Assembly (NCBI GenBank): GCA_007692455.1
Contig: RECC01000036.1
Span: 1 to 64,000, forward strand
Length of the DNA stretch: 64,000 bases
DNA from: Alkalibacterium sp.
GTDB lineage: Bacteria; Bacillota; Bacilli; Lactobacillales; Carnobacteriaceae_A
Direction: 5' to 3'
Shown here piece after piece: positions 52,897 to 62,311 of this stretch (its first letter is position 1; every line of letters begins with the position of its first letter). Below the pieces are notes generated by a model, which was given only the letters and a program-made list of their open reading frames with translations, searched no databases and was not told where the DNA came from. The translations under genes were made by a program, and so were the position numbers.

Positions 52897-53256
52897 ATGG
52901 CACGAGTAAAAGGTGGAGTCGTCACTCGCAGACGCCGTAATCGCGTATTAAAATTAGCTAAAGGATATTATGGTGCTAAGCATCGTCTGTTTAAAGTTGC
53001 TAAGCAACAGGTAATGAAATCATACATGTATGCATTCAGAGACCGTAAACAGAACAAACGTAATTTCCGTAAATTATGGATTGCACGTATTAATGCAGCG
53101 GCACGTATGAATGGATTAAGCTATTCTAAATTCATGCACGGCTTGAAATTAGCTGAAATTGATATGAACCGTAAAATGCTTGCAGAATTAGCTGTTAGTG
53201 ATGCAGATGCATTCGCAGCATTAACTGAAAAAGCTAAAGACGCACTAAATAACTAA
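52897..53256 (+). CDS. rplT: 50S ribosomal protein L20
   Basis: [29 protein letters not shown]. Confidence 0.98.
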   Translation: MARVKGGVVTRRRRNRVLKLAKGYYGAKHRLFKVAKQQVMKSYMYAFRDRKQNKRNFRKLWIARINAAARMNGLSYSKFMHGLKLAEIDMNRKMLAELAVSDADAFAALTEKAKDALNN

Positions 53257-53267
53257 TTTAAAGAATC

Positions 53268-53310
53268 TTATAACGGGGGTTTATAACTCCAGTTATAAGG
53301 TTTTTTTATT
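53268..53310 (+). terminator. Terminator after rplT
   Basis: CTTATAAC...GTTATAAG followed by GTTTTTTT. Confidence 0.88.
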
Positions 53311-53356
53311 TGTTAACAAAACAGACAAAACTTGTTCGTTTTAACTGAAGGTAACG

Positions 53357-53365
53357 TGATATAAT
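53357..53365 (+). promoter_or_regulatory. Candidate extended -10 for the hemY-like gene
   Basis: TGA-TATAAT. Confidence 0.5.
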
Positions 53366-53503
53366 GTAGAATATGTTTTAACAGAACCCGTAAAATAATA
53401 CTTGAAAAGTGCAATTACCAATTATCAATTTCGGAGAGCATAGTTATATTGAGTAATAACTGAGTCATGGACAGGAGTCAGTTATAGTTGAGAGGTATTA
53501 AGG

Positions 53504-54904
53504 ATGGAGAAGACAAATAAGCGTATAGCGGTTATCGGCAGTGGTATCACTGGTTTGACGACTGCCTACCAGTTAAAAAAACATATAATTGAAGAGAATC
53601 TTCCTTATGAAGTAGTGGTTCTCGAGTCTTCTATCCGTTCTGGAGGGAAACTGTATACCATGAAGTTTGGTGAACAGTACATCGACTTAGGCGCTGAATC
53701 AATTGATACACGTCAAACGGAAGCTATGCAGCTGATAGAGGAATTAGATTTAACCGATCAGCTTCAGTACAGTAAAAATGGCAAGCAGGATGTCTATGCA
53801 TTCAATAAACTTTACCATTTCGACTGTCCGACCTATAAGGGTATACCTGTAAAACGAACTGATATATGGAAGTATGATCTAGTTTCTTTTCAGGGAAAAC
53901 TGGCCTTTTTGAAAGATACTTATTTCTCGCGTCTTGAAAACAGACAGGAAGTTACAACTAAGGAATACTTTGCTCAAAGAGTGGGTGAAGAAGTGGCAGA
54001 ATATATAGTAGAACCTTTCTTTTCAAAAATCTATTCCAGCGATATTGATGAAATAGGCATACATGGTCTGAATGAACAAATAGTGGACCTGGAGGGGAAT
54101 TACGGCACGCTGACTAAAACGTTGGAAGCTCATCCAGAACTGCTGGATGGAGACAATAATTACATTACTTTTGATAATGGTCTGGAAACCTTATCGGAAA
54201 CATTAGTAGAAAATCTGGATACAGCAATACGTTATTCAAAAAAAGTTACTGAAATAAAAAAGAGCATCAATAACACATATATTCTGGACATTAATAAAAA
54301 AGAACAACTGAGAGTTGACAGTATTGTAGTGGCCACAGATTCAGGCGCCTATAACCAGATATTCTCCGGAGATGTCGAACTGAACGGTTACTTTAAAGAA
54401 ATTAAAATGGGGTCCATTGGATTCGTCCTCTTTAGTTTCCCTAAAGGTTCATTCAACAAAACCCCTAAAGGAAATGGTGTTCTTTCTGTCAGACGAAATA
54501 ATTCGTATATACAAAGTGTTGTCTGGCTAAATAAGAAGTGGGACCATTATAAAGATAAAGATGAAGAACTTCTAGGTGTTTATTTTGGACGAAGCACAGA
54601 TGGGATTATGATGTCCTTAAGTAATAAGCAGATCGAAGAGGCAATTTTAAACGACTTGAACAGTATATTGGATATTCAAAATGCACCGAACTACAGAATT
54701 ATCAAGCGATGGCCGAATGCTATTCCTCAATTTTCTTTAAATCATGACGAAAAACGGAAAAATCTTTTCGAATTTCTAGAGGATCATTACCCTGGGTTAT
54801 ATCTTGCAGGGAATGGAATTGACGGTTTTGGCATCAATAATTGTATCGCACAGGCCAAGCGAGCATCTGAAAACGTACTGCAGCACCTAAAAAATACAAA
54901 ATAG
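53504..54904 (+). CDS. hemY: HemY-type protoporphyrinogen/coproporphyrinogen oxidase-like flavoprotein
   Basis: IAVIGSGITGLTTAYQLKKH FAD-binding motif; SGGKLYTMKFGEQYIDLGAESI; C-terminal YLAGNGIDGFGINNCIAQ. Confidence 0.85.
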   Translation: MEKTNKRIAVIGSGITGLTTAYQLKKHIIEENLPYEVVVLESSIRSGGKLYTMKFGEQYIDLGAESIDTRQTEAMQLIEELDLTDQLQYSKNGKQDVYAFNKLYHFDCPTYKGIPVKRTDIWKYDLVSFQGKLAFLKDTYFSRLENRQEVTTKEYFAQRVGEEVAEYIVEPFFSKIYSSDIDEIGIHGLNEQIVDLEGNYGTLTKTLEAHPELLDGDNNYITFDNGLETLSETLVENLDTAIRYSKKVTEIKKSINNTYILDINKKEQLRVDSIVVATDSGAYNQIFSGDVELNGYFKEIKMGSIGFVLFSFPKGSFNKTPKGNGVLSVRRNNSYIQSVVWLNKKWDHYKDKDEELLGVYFGRSTDGIMMSLSNKQIEEAILNDLNSILDIQNAPNYRIIKRWPNAIPQFSLNHDEKRKNLFEFLEDHYPGLYLAGNGIDGFGINNCIAQAKRASENVLQHLKNTK

Positions 54905-54919
54905 TTTTTATATGAAAGT

Positions 54920-54990
54920 ATTCAACCAATTCTCTCACTATATGCAGCCGATTATTTCTGTATAAGTGAAGATTGGTTGTTTTTTTTTAT
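54920..54990 (+). terminator. Terminator after hemY-like gene
   Basis: CAACCAAT...ATTGGTTG followed by TTTTTTTT. Confidence 0.75.
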
Positions 54991-55036
54991 ATTTAACGTA
55001 TTCTATAAGTAAACCATTCAAGGAGGAAAATACGTT

Positions 55037-55780
55037 ATGGAACTTATTGTATTGGGATGCTATGGTGGTTATCCGACAGACGACACGGGTACAAGCGCAT
55101 ATCTGCTGAAATCTGGCCACTTTAATCTACTGCTGGATGCAGGTAGTTACAGCCTGCTGACGCTAGAAAAGCATGTAGATCCACTTGAACTCGATGCTGT
55201 ACTGCTTTCTCACTATCATCATGATCACATTGCTGATTTGGGCGTTCTTCAGTTCACACGACTCTTGAAAAGAGATAAAAACGGCAACAGGGCTCACTTG
55301 TTACCGATATACTGTCACGATGAAGATGAACAGCGTTACCAGGAAATGACACTGGAAAATGTAAGCGAAGGAATAGCTTATAATCATGATAAAAAAATAG
55401 CTATTGGCCCTTTTGATGTTTATCATATGAAAACACTCCATCCTGTGCCGTGTTATGCATTCAAAATTATCGAAAGAGAGTCGGGTAAGTGTTTAGTCTT
55501 TACGGCTGATTCAGGTTATATGGAAAAATTCTCTGAATTTGCAGAAGGAGCAGATTGTTTACTAGCAGACAGCAATTTCTATAGAGGAATGGAGAATCAT
55601 TCTGTACATATGACAGCCAAGGAATGTGGCGTTATTGCAGAAAAAGCAGGTATCAATCAGTTGATATTGACGCACTTGCCTCAAACAGGGAACCATGCTG
55701 ATTTAGTTGAACAGGCTGAAGAGTACGCTCCAGAGACTAAAGTCAAATTAGCAGAAAAAAATAAAAATTATATAATTTAG
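55037..55780 (+). CDS. MBL-fold metallohydrolase (YhfI-like)
   Basis: LSHYHHDHIADLG metal-binding motif; MELIVLGCYGGYPTDDTGTSAYLL. Confidence 0.92.
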   Translation: MELIVLGCYGGYPTDDTGTSAYLLKSGHFNLLLDAGSYSLLTLEKHVDPLELDAVLLSHYHHDHIADLGVLQFTRLLKRDKNGNRAHLLPIYCHDEDEQRYQEMTLENVSEGIAYNHDKKIAIGPFDVYHMKTLHPVPCYAFKIIERESGKCLVFTADSGYMEKFSEFAEGADCLLADSNFYRGMENHSVHMTAKECGVIAEKAGINQLILTHLPQTGNHADLVEQAEEYAPETKVKLAEKNKNYII

Positions 55781-55792
55781 AGGAGACTGTAT

Positions 55793-56812
55793 ATGTATTA
55801 TGTAAAAAATCAGCGAGACGGTAAGGAAATTCACGATCCTGCGTTAAATTTGGCAATAGAGTATTACTTGCTGAATGAAGTGCAGCTTGATGAACCAATT
55901 TTACTATTTTACATCAACGACAATTCAATTATTGTCGGAAGAAACCAGAATACTTACGAAGAGGTTAATGTTCAGTATGTTGAAGAGAATGGTGTAAAAG
56001 TAGTGAGACGCTTCTCCGGCGGCGGGGCTGTTTACCACGATTTGGGAGTACTTAACTTTTGCTTCCTGACTAAAGATGACGGAAATTCATTTAGAGATTT
56101 CAAGAAATTTACTAATCCGGTAATTGAAGCTCTTCATAAAATGGGTGTAGAAGGAGCAGAGCTGAGAGGTCGAAATGATTTGGTCATCGACGGCAAGAAA
56201 TTCTCAGGAAATGCCATGTATGCAAAAAATGGCAGACTTACCGCGCATGGAACTTTAATGTTTGACTCAGAAATTGAAGCTGTAGTGAAGGCACTAAAAC
56301 CTAAAAAACATAAACTTGAATCTAAGGGAATCAAGTCAATTAGAAGCAGAGTAACAAATATAAAGCCATATTTGAATGATTCTTATCAATACATGAACGC
56401 AAAAGACTTCAGAGAACAGCTTCTTCTTTATATTTTTGACACGGATAATAAAGATGCGATCAAAGAATATGAATTGACAGAAGAAGACTGGAAACAAATT
56501 GAGCTATTTGCTGATAAATTTACCGATAACTGGGAATGGAACTATGGAAAATCACCGACTTTTGATATGGAAAGAAGCGAGCGACTCTCAGTAGGCACGG
56601 TAGAAGTAAAAATGAATGTTAGAAAAGGTTTGATAGCTGACATTAAAATATTTGGTGATTTCTTTGGTATGGGGGAAATTGAAGATGTCGAGAAAGAATT
56701 AAGAGGAACGCAATATACTAAAGAAGCTCTGAAGACAAAGGTAAATGAATTGAATATCAATCATTACTTCGGGAAAATGGATGCCGACGAATTGGTTGAC
56801 TTGCTATACTGA
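55793..56812 (+). CDS. lplA: Lipoate--protein ligase
   Basis: IIVGRNQNTYEEVN; VVRRFSGGGAVYHDLGVLNF; KFSGNAMY. Confidence 0.95.
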   Translation: MYYVKNQRDGKEIHDPALNLAIEYYLLNEVQLDEPILLFYINDNSIIVGRNQNTYEEVNVQYVEENGVKVVRRFSGGGAVYHDLGVLNFCFLTKDDGNSFRDFKKFTNPVIEALHKMGVEGAELRGRNDLVIDGKKFSGNAMYAKNGRLTAHGTLMFDSEIEAVVKALKPKKHKLESKGIKSIRSRVTNIKPYLNDSYQYMNAKDFREQLLLYIFDTDNKDAIKEYELTEEDWKQIELFADKFTDNWEWNYGKSPTFDMERSERLSVGTVEVKMNVRKGLIADIKIFGDFFGMGEIEDVEKELRGTQYTKEALKTKVNELNINHYFGKMDADELVDLLY

Positions 56813-56817
56813 TAAGA

Positions 56818-56868
56818 ATGAGATTCCCGTATGCTGACTTAAAGCATGACGGGGATTCTCTTTTTATA
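56818..56868 (+). terminator. Terminator after lplA
   Basis: GAGATTCCCGT...ACGGGGATTCTC followed by TTTTT. Confidence 0.8.
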
Positions 56869-57002
56869 TATCCAGATTATAACAATTATAAATTAGACAT
56901 TTGAATAATCAGAGTATGCAATTAAAAACACTGTTAAATCAATGTATTTTATTATTATAAATAATTTCTGAATGAATTTAGTCAAAAAGATGACAAAAAA
57001 GG

Positions 57003-57031
57003 TTTACAAGTGTTCACAATTACGCTATAGT
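57003..57031 (+). promoter_or_regulatory. Candidate spx promoter
   Basis: TTTACA -17 nt- TATAGT. Confidence 0.65.
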
Positions 57032-57098
57032 AATAATTGTAAATGACAACACGAAAAAAATATTTAGATAATTTAAAACTCGAAGGGAGAAATACATA

Positions 57099-57506
57099 AT
57101 GGTTACATTATTTACTACACCAAGTTGTACATCTTGCAGGAAAGCTAAAGCGTGGTTGGAAGAGTATCAAATCCCTTATACTGAAAAAAATATGGCTCAC
57201 GAACCATTGAAAATTAATGAAATTAAAGCAATTATGCGCCTGACTGAAGACGGAACTGAAGATATTATTTCTAAACGTTCAAAAGTTTTCAAGGAATTAA
57301 ATATCGATCTTGATGAACTGTCATTAATGGAATTGTTTGAATTAATACAGGATAATCCGACACTCATCAGACGTCCAATTATACTGGATGAAAAACGTCT
57401 ACAGATTGGTTACAATGAAGATGAAATCAGACAATTTGTACCGAGAGAAGTACGTGCTATGGAACTTGAAAAGGCACAAAACTTAGTGGCTTTATCACAA
57501 GTTTAG
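57099..57506 (+). CDS. spx: Spx family transcriptional regulator
   Basis: [23 protein letters not shown] (CxxC); [21 protein letters not shown]. Confidence 0.96.
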   Translation: MVTLFTTPSCTSCRKAKAWLEEYQIPYTEKNMAHEPLKINEIKAIMRLTEDGTEDIISKRSKVFKELNIDLDELSLMELFELIQDNPTLIRRPIILDEKRLQIGYNEDEIRQFVPREVRAMELEKAQNLVALSQV

Positions 57507-57610
57507 CTAAGCGAGTATCGTCTTTTTATGATAGAATCCTCAGAGAATCGGCATGTATGTCGGTTCTTTCGTCTTTTATCCGGCTTTTCGCACAGATTGA
57601 CACACACTGC

Positions 57611-57639
57611 TTGTATTTCGGAATGACCTTTTGTATAAT
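57611..57639 (+). promoter_or_regulatory. Candidate mecA promoter
   Basis: TTGTAT -17 nt- TATAAT. Confidence 0.65.
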
Positions 57640-57716
57640 AGTCTAAGTGCAGTCTAGAGAGGCTGCTTAAATATTTTTCCGAAACTATTTTCCATAGAAT
57701 TGTGAGGTGCTGGATT

Positions 57717-58367
57717 ATGGAAATTGAACACATCAATGATGATACGATACGAGTGACTATTGAAAACACTGACTTGGAAGAACGTGGCATCACGTTTCTC
57801 GACTTACTGGGAAATCAGAAACAAATTGAAAAATTCTTTTACAGTATATTAGAAGAAGTAGACATTGACGAAGAATTTCAGGAGTCTGAAGCCGTCACAT
57901 TTCAGGTTATGCCTAATAATAATGGCTTGGAACTGTTTATCAGTAAAGGCAGCAATTTTAAAGAAGATTTATCACATGTCGATGATCTGAAAGAAACACT
58001 TTCATCATCAACTTTAAATGAGAATCTTAAAGACTCTGACAATGACGAGGTTGAAGAGTATATTAAACAGGATAATGAAACTAAAGAAGCAATAGTCATC
58101 TTACGAAATTTTGAACAGATGATTCATCTTTCTAAAGTACTGTATTTAGAAAGTGGTCTGTCTAATCTCTATACGTATGATAATAATTATTATCTTCATT
58201 TAGTCTTCTTTACGGAAGAAATGAATGAAAAAACGAGTGATGAAGAGCTGGCCATTGCATTGGAGTACGGAGAGAAAAGTACTATATCTTCCGAAGTTCT
58301 CCAGGAATATGCTGAAAAAATAATGGAAACAAATGCTTTAGAACTTACACGTTATCACTTTAAATAA
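57717..58367 (+). CDS. mecA: Adaptor protein MecA
   Basis: MEIEHINDDTIRVTIENTDLEERGITFLDLLGNQKQIEKFFYSILEEVD. Confidence 0.95.
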   Translation: MEIEHINDDTIRVTIENTDLEERGITFLDLLGNQKQIEKFFYSILEEVDIDEEFQESEAVTFQVMPNNNGLELFISKGSNFKEDLSHVDDLKETLSSSTLNENLKDSDNDEVEEYIKQDNETKEAIVILRNFEQMIHLSKVLYLESGLSNLYTYDNNYYLHLVFFTEEMNEKTSDEELAIALEYGEKSTISSEVLQEYAEKIMETNALELTRYHFK

Positions 58368-58470
58368 ACGAATATGGAAGACTGCGATGATATTATCGCA
58401 GTCTTTTTTCGTGAGTTGTAAAATTTACTGACAATATATATAGTATATAATCCAAAAGAGGTGAAGAAAG

Positions 58471-59547
58471 GTGATTATTGCTGAGTCGGTTTCAGGAATA
58501 AAAGTTAATGCAAAAAAGGCTGAAAGACAAGGTAAGTACTTTTGTTCATTGTGTAAAGAACAAGTTATCTTGAAGAGAGGACAGATTAAGGTGCCTCATT
58601 TCTCACATAGACAGGACAGTGACTGCTCTGTTCATTCTGAGGGAGAGACATGGGAACATATGAAAGGAAAGTGTGATCTGTATGACTGGCTTGAACTTAT
58701 AGGACTCGAGCCGGAAATGGAAGTTTATATAGATTCAATTAGTCAAAGGGCTGATGTACTGTTTAAGTGGATGAATCAACTGTATGCCATCGAGTATCAG
58801 TGTAGCCCTGTTTCTGAAAATGAAGTAATTACAAGGACACAAGGCTATCAGTCAGTGAGTATAAAACCCTTATGGATAGCAGGCAATAAATTGAGTTTAA
58901 AAGATAAACTGTCAGTTTTAAACCGGTTATTTATTATGGAAGAAGAACAGTTTGGTCGACTTCATCTATCTTACAATGCTGAAATTGAACAGCTTGAAGT
59001 TAGCTGTATGGGCGAACCAGTTTTAAGCAGCAGTAAGAGGTGCAGATATTGCCTCAATAAATATGCCACTAGCTTCAATGAGATAAAAGAACGAAAGGCT
59101 AGAAGTTTCAGAGCTGCTGGAGATTGCGATAAAAAGAAACAGATCATGCTTCTACATAAAATGAGACATCATAATGTCAGACAATACAGGTCGTTGTTTC
59201 AATTAATGTATGAACACAATCTGGTTATAGACAGGTTACCAACCATAATTTTTTCAGAAATCTCAGAAGAGTGGGCCATCAGTACTCACCCTATAGAATG
59301 GAAATTACAATTGATAATTTGGCTAAAAGAGTATTCGGACAGTTCTGTGATTACTCAAGATAGAATTGAAAAAGAATTTTATTATCTGATAGGCAAAAAA
59401 TTTATAAACCGTTATTTTCTTCCGAATCTCAAAGATAACTCCCATACAATACTGCTTCATTTCATTGCCCTGCTTGAGAATCAGAAATACCTGAACCAAG
59501 TAGAGGAGAAAGCATGGGAAATAAACAAGTGTAAATATAACTGGTAA
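58471..59547 (+). CDS. coiA: Competence protein CoiA-like
   Basis: FCSLCKEQVILKRGQIKVPHFSHR; nuclease-like YAIEYQCSPVS; synteny mecA-coiA-pepF; GTG start. Confidence 0.9.
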   Translation: MIIAESVSGIKVNAKKAERQGKYFCSLCKEQVILKRGQIKVPHFSHRQDSDCSVHSEGETWEHMKGKCDLYDWLELIGLEPEMEVYIDSISQRADVLFKWMNQLYAIEYQCSPVSENEVITRTQGYQSVSIKPLWIAGNKLSLKDKLSVLNRLFIMEEEQFGRLHLSYNAEIEQLEVSCMGEPVLSSSKRCRYCLNKYATSFNEIKERKARSFRAAGDCDKKKQIMLLHKMRHHNVRQYRSLFQLMYEHNLVIDRLPTIIFSEISEEWAISTHPIEWKLQLIIWLKEYSDSSVITQDRIEKEFYYLIGKKFINRYFLPNLKDNSHTILLHFIALLENQKYLNQVEEKAWEINKCKYNW

Positions 59548-59644
59548 TTATAAATCGAGTGACGAAAATGCTGGATTTGATTATTCTATTTGAATTCATA
59601 GTGTGTTATCATTAAATTATTCTTAAATTATAAGGAGGAAAATA

Positions 59645-61459
59645 ATGGCAGCGGCTAAATCTCTACCTAACAGAGAAGACGTTCCTACACATCAAACTTG
59701 GGATTTATCAGTTATATATAATTCTAATGATGAGTGGGAAGCTGATTACAAAGAAGTTGAAAATAAAGTATCAGAAATTAACGATTACAAAGGAACACTA
59801 GGTGAAAGTGCAGATGTTTTTCTTAAGGCACTTGAAGGTATGTTAAATCTATCGCGTAAAGTCAGCCTTATTTATGTGTATGCACACCTGAAAAATGATC
59901 AGGATACGGCAAACAGCACCTATCAGGCTATGAATGATAGGGCGCGCTTTTTAATTGCTCAGGCTCAAGAAGCAACATCATGGTTTGAGCCGGAAGTAAT
60001 CGAATTGCCTGAAGCACGACTGAATGAATACTTTGCTGAATCTGAAGAATTGAGTACTTATAAGCACTATATTGAGCAGATGACTGCGAATAAAGCTCAT
60101 GTTCTTTCTTCAGAAATGGAAGCACTTCTGGCAGGAGCTAGTGAAGTGCTTAATGCTTCCAGTCAGACCTTCAGTGTCCTGAATAATGCTGACCTTCAGT
60201 TTCCAAAAGTAAAAGGTGAAGACGGCGAGGAAGTTCAATTGTCTCATGGTATGTACGGCGAGCTTTTAGAGAGTACAGATAGAAGTGTAAGAGAAGAAGC
60301 ATTCAAAAAAATGTATGAGGTATATGAAGGCTTTAAGAATACTTTTGCCAGCACACTGGCTGCATCGGTAAAAAACCATAATTATCAGGCCAAAGTTCAT
60401 AACTTCTCTTCTGCCAGAGAAGCAGCACTATCAGACAACCATATTCCGGAAGAAGTTCACGACACATTAATTGATGTGGTAAATAATAACCTTCACTTGC
60501 TGCACCGTTACATGGACCTGCGCAAAAAGGTTCTGGAACTTGACGAGCTGCATATGTACGATTTGTACACACCGATCACTGGTGAAGCGAGTCTAAAATA
60601 TGGTTATGATGAAGCGAAAGAAAAAACTTATGAGGGACTTGAAGTATTAGGTAAAGAATACAAAGATGTGCTTGATCAGGCCTTCAATAACCGTTGGATT
60701 GACGTAGTCGAGAACAAAGGTAAGCGTAGTGGTGCTTATTCTTCTGGTGCGTATGATACCAATCCATACATTCTTCTAAACTGGCATGATTCACTGAATC
60801 ACCTTTACACATTGGTTCATGAACTGGGACACAGTGCGCACAGTTATTTCACTAGAGATAATCAGCCATATGTATATGGCAACTATTCTATTTTCCTAGC
60901 TGAAATTGCTTCTACAACAAATGAAAACATTCTGACTGATTACTTGCTTGAAACAACTAAAGATCCGAAAGCACGTGCTTATGTATTGAGTCATTATTTG
61001 GATGGCTTTAAAGGAACTGTCTTCAGACAGACACAATTCGCTGAGTTTGAACATTTAATGCATGAAAAAGCGCGCGAAGGACAACCGCTGACAGCTGATT
61101 TCTTAAGCCAGGAATATAGAGAACTGAACAGTAAATACTATGGAGAGTCTGTAGAAGATGATGATGCCATCCAGTATGAATGGGCAAGAATTCCTCATTT
61201 CTATTACAATTACTACGTCTATCAGTACTCCACAGGATTCTGCGCAGCTACAGCCTTAGCTGATAAAATTCTGAAAAAAGAAGAGGGTGCTCTTGAGGAT
61301 TATTTAACCTATCTCAAGTCCGGCAGCAGTAACTATCCTATTGAGGTAATGAAAAAAGCTGGAGTTGATATGACAGATGGGGACTATCTAAACAGAGCAA
61401 TGTCTGTATTTGAAGAAAGACTAAATGAACTTGAAAAAGCATTAGAAGAACTAAATTAA
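59645..61459 (+). CDS. pepF: Oligoendopeptidase F
   Basis: HELGHSAHSYF zinc-binding motif. Confidence 0.96.
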   Translation: MAAAKSLPNREDVPTHQTWDLSVIYNSNDEWEADYKEVENKVSEINDYKGTLGESADVFLKALEGMLNLSRKVSLIYVYAHLKNDQDTANSTYQAMNDRARFLIAQAQEATSWFEPEVIELPEARLNEYFAESEELSTYKHYIEQMTANKAHVLSSEMEALLAGASEVLNASSQTFSVLNNADLQFPKVKGEDGEEVQLSHGMYGELLESTDRSVREEAFKKMYEVYEGFKNTFASTLAASVKNHNYQAKVHNFSSAREAALSDNHIPEEVHDTLIDVVNNNLHLLHRYMDLRKKVLELDELHMYDLYTPITGEASLKYGYDEAKEKTYEGLEVLGKEYKDVLDQAFNNRWIDVVENKGKRSGAYSSGAYDTNPYILLNWHDSLNHLYTLVHELGHSAHSYFTRDNQPYVYGNYSIFLAEIASTTNENILTDYLLETTKDPKARAYVLSHYLDGFKGTVFRQTQFAEFEHLMHEKAREGQPLTADFLSQEYRELNSKYYGESVEDDDAIQYEWARIPHFYYNYYVYQYSTGFCAATALADKILKKEEGALEDYLTYLKSGSSNYPIEVMKKAGVDMTDGDYLNRAMSVFEERLNELEKALEELN

Positions 61460-61500
61460 TAAAAAAATGTCTTCCAGTTACTGGAAGACATTTTTTCTTA
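61460..61500. terminator. Bidirectional terminator between pepF and spxH
   Basis: AAAAAATGTCTTCCAGT-TACTGGAAGACATTTTTT. Confidence 0.9.
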
Positions 61501-61502
61501 AG

Positions 61503-62135
61503 TTATACTGTCTGGATGGAGGATATACGAGTCAGGTGAGAATGAGTACTGCTGCTAACCTGATCGTTACATAGACCATGCAATATCTGTTTTGTAATAG
61601 ACTGGTCAATTCGGTAACCCTGACGCAGGTCATTATTTGAATACACTACGCAAGATGGTGCAGTTGTTATATCCATTTCCATAGCTAAATTCTGATCTTT
61701 ATTAAATGCTTTTTTTGATAATTCTGATTCCAGATCTTCTTCAAACATTTCAAGATCGAGTTTCGTCAGAGAAGCAATGTGGAGCAAGAGTTCCTTGGTA
61801 ACTTCTTTGCCTTCCTCAATAACTAAGTGCTGAAGAGTCATTATGAAATTTCTGCCTTTTTTCTTTCCTTGCATTGAAGCTGCCTGAAAAGCAAGGCTTG
61901 CATGGTAGGAATCAGTATATAATTTATTTCGGTTTGTTAGAGAAGAGATGTTTTGATCTTTCATCATATCTCCGATGGATTTGAAATTCAGTAATGGCAC
62001 AAAGCGGATTTTAACTTTTTCATTCCGTTCAGTTGAGAAAGTTTCAATTAATTTTTCAGTCTCAAAGCAGTTAGGTCCCAAAGGATTTACAAATAGGAAT
62101 ACTTCTATAATATTATTTAAAAACATAGTTTCCAC
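61503..62135 (-). CDS. spxH: ClpXP adaptor SpxH (YjbH), DsbA-like
   Basis: IEVFLFVNPLGPNCFETEKLIETF; downstream of pepF, same locus as spx. Confidence 0.87.
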   Translation of the reverse strand: METMFLNNIIEVFLFVNPLGPNCFETEKLIETFSTERNEKVKIRFVPLLNFKSIGDMMKDQNISSLTNRNKLYTDSYHASLAFQAASMQGKKKGRNFIMTLQHLVIEEGKEVTKELLLHIASLTKLDLEMFEEDLESELSKKAFNKDQNLAMEMDITTAPSCVVYSNNDLRQGYRIDQSITKQILHGLCNDQVSSSTHSHLTRISSIQTV

Positions 62136-62311
62136 TCACCTAATTTATATTTTTTGTTAGTCTTTCACGGGAAAGAATATAGTCACTTAATTAGTTTATT
62201 CTTTATCTTATTACACTATATAGACTAACAAACAATGCAGCTTATTTATAATATTCTGCCTAAAAAAAAGGTTTTAGGGCGGCTGTTTGTGACAAAATCG
62301 TCACAAATGTA

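Noticed and set aside
62287-62306. Possible Rex or CRP/FNR binding site
   Set aside because: Gap between TTGTGA and TCACAA is 8 nt; the canonical sites have 6. Kept only as an unassigned dyad.
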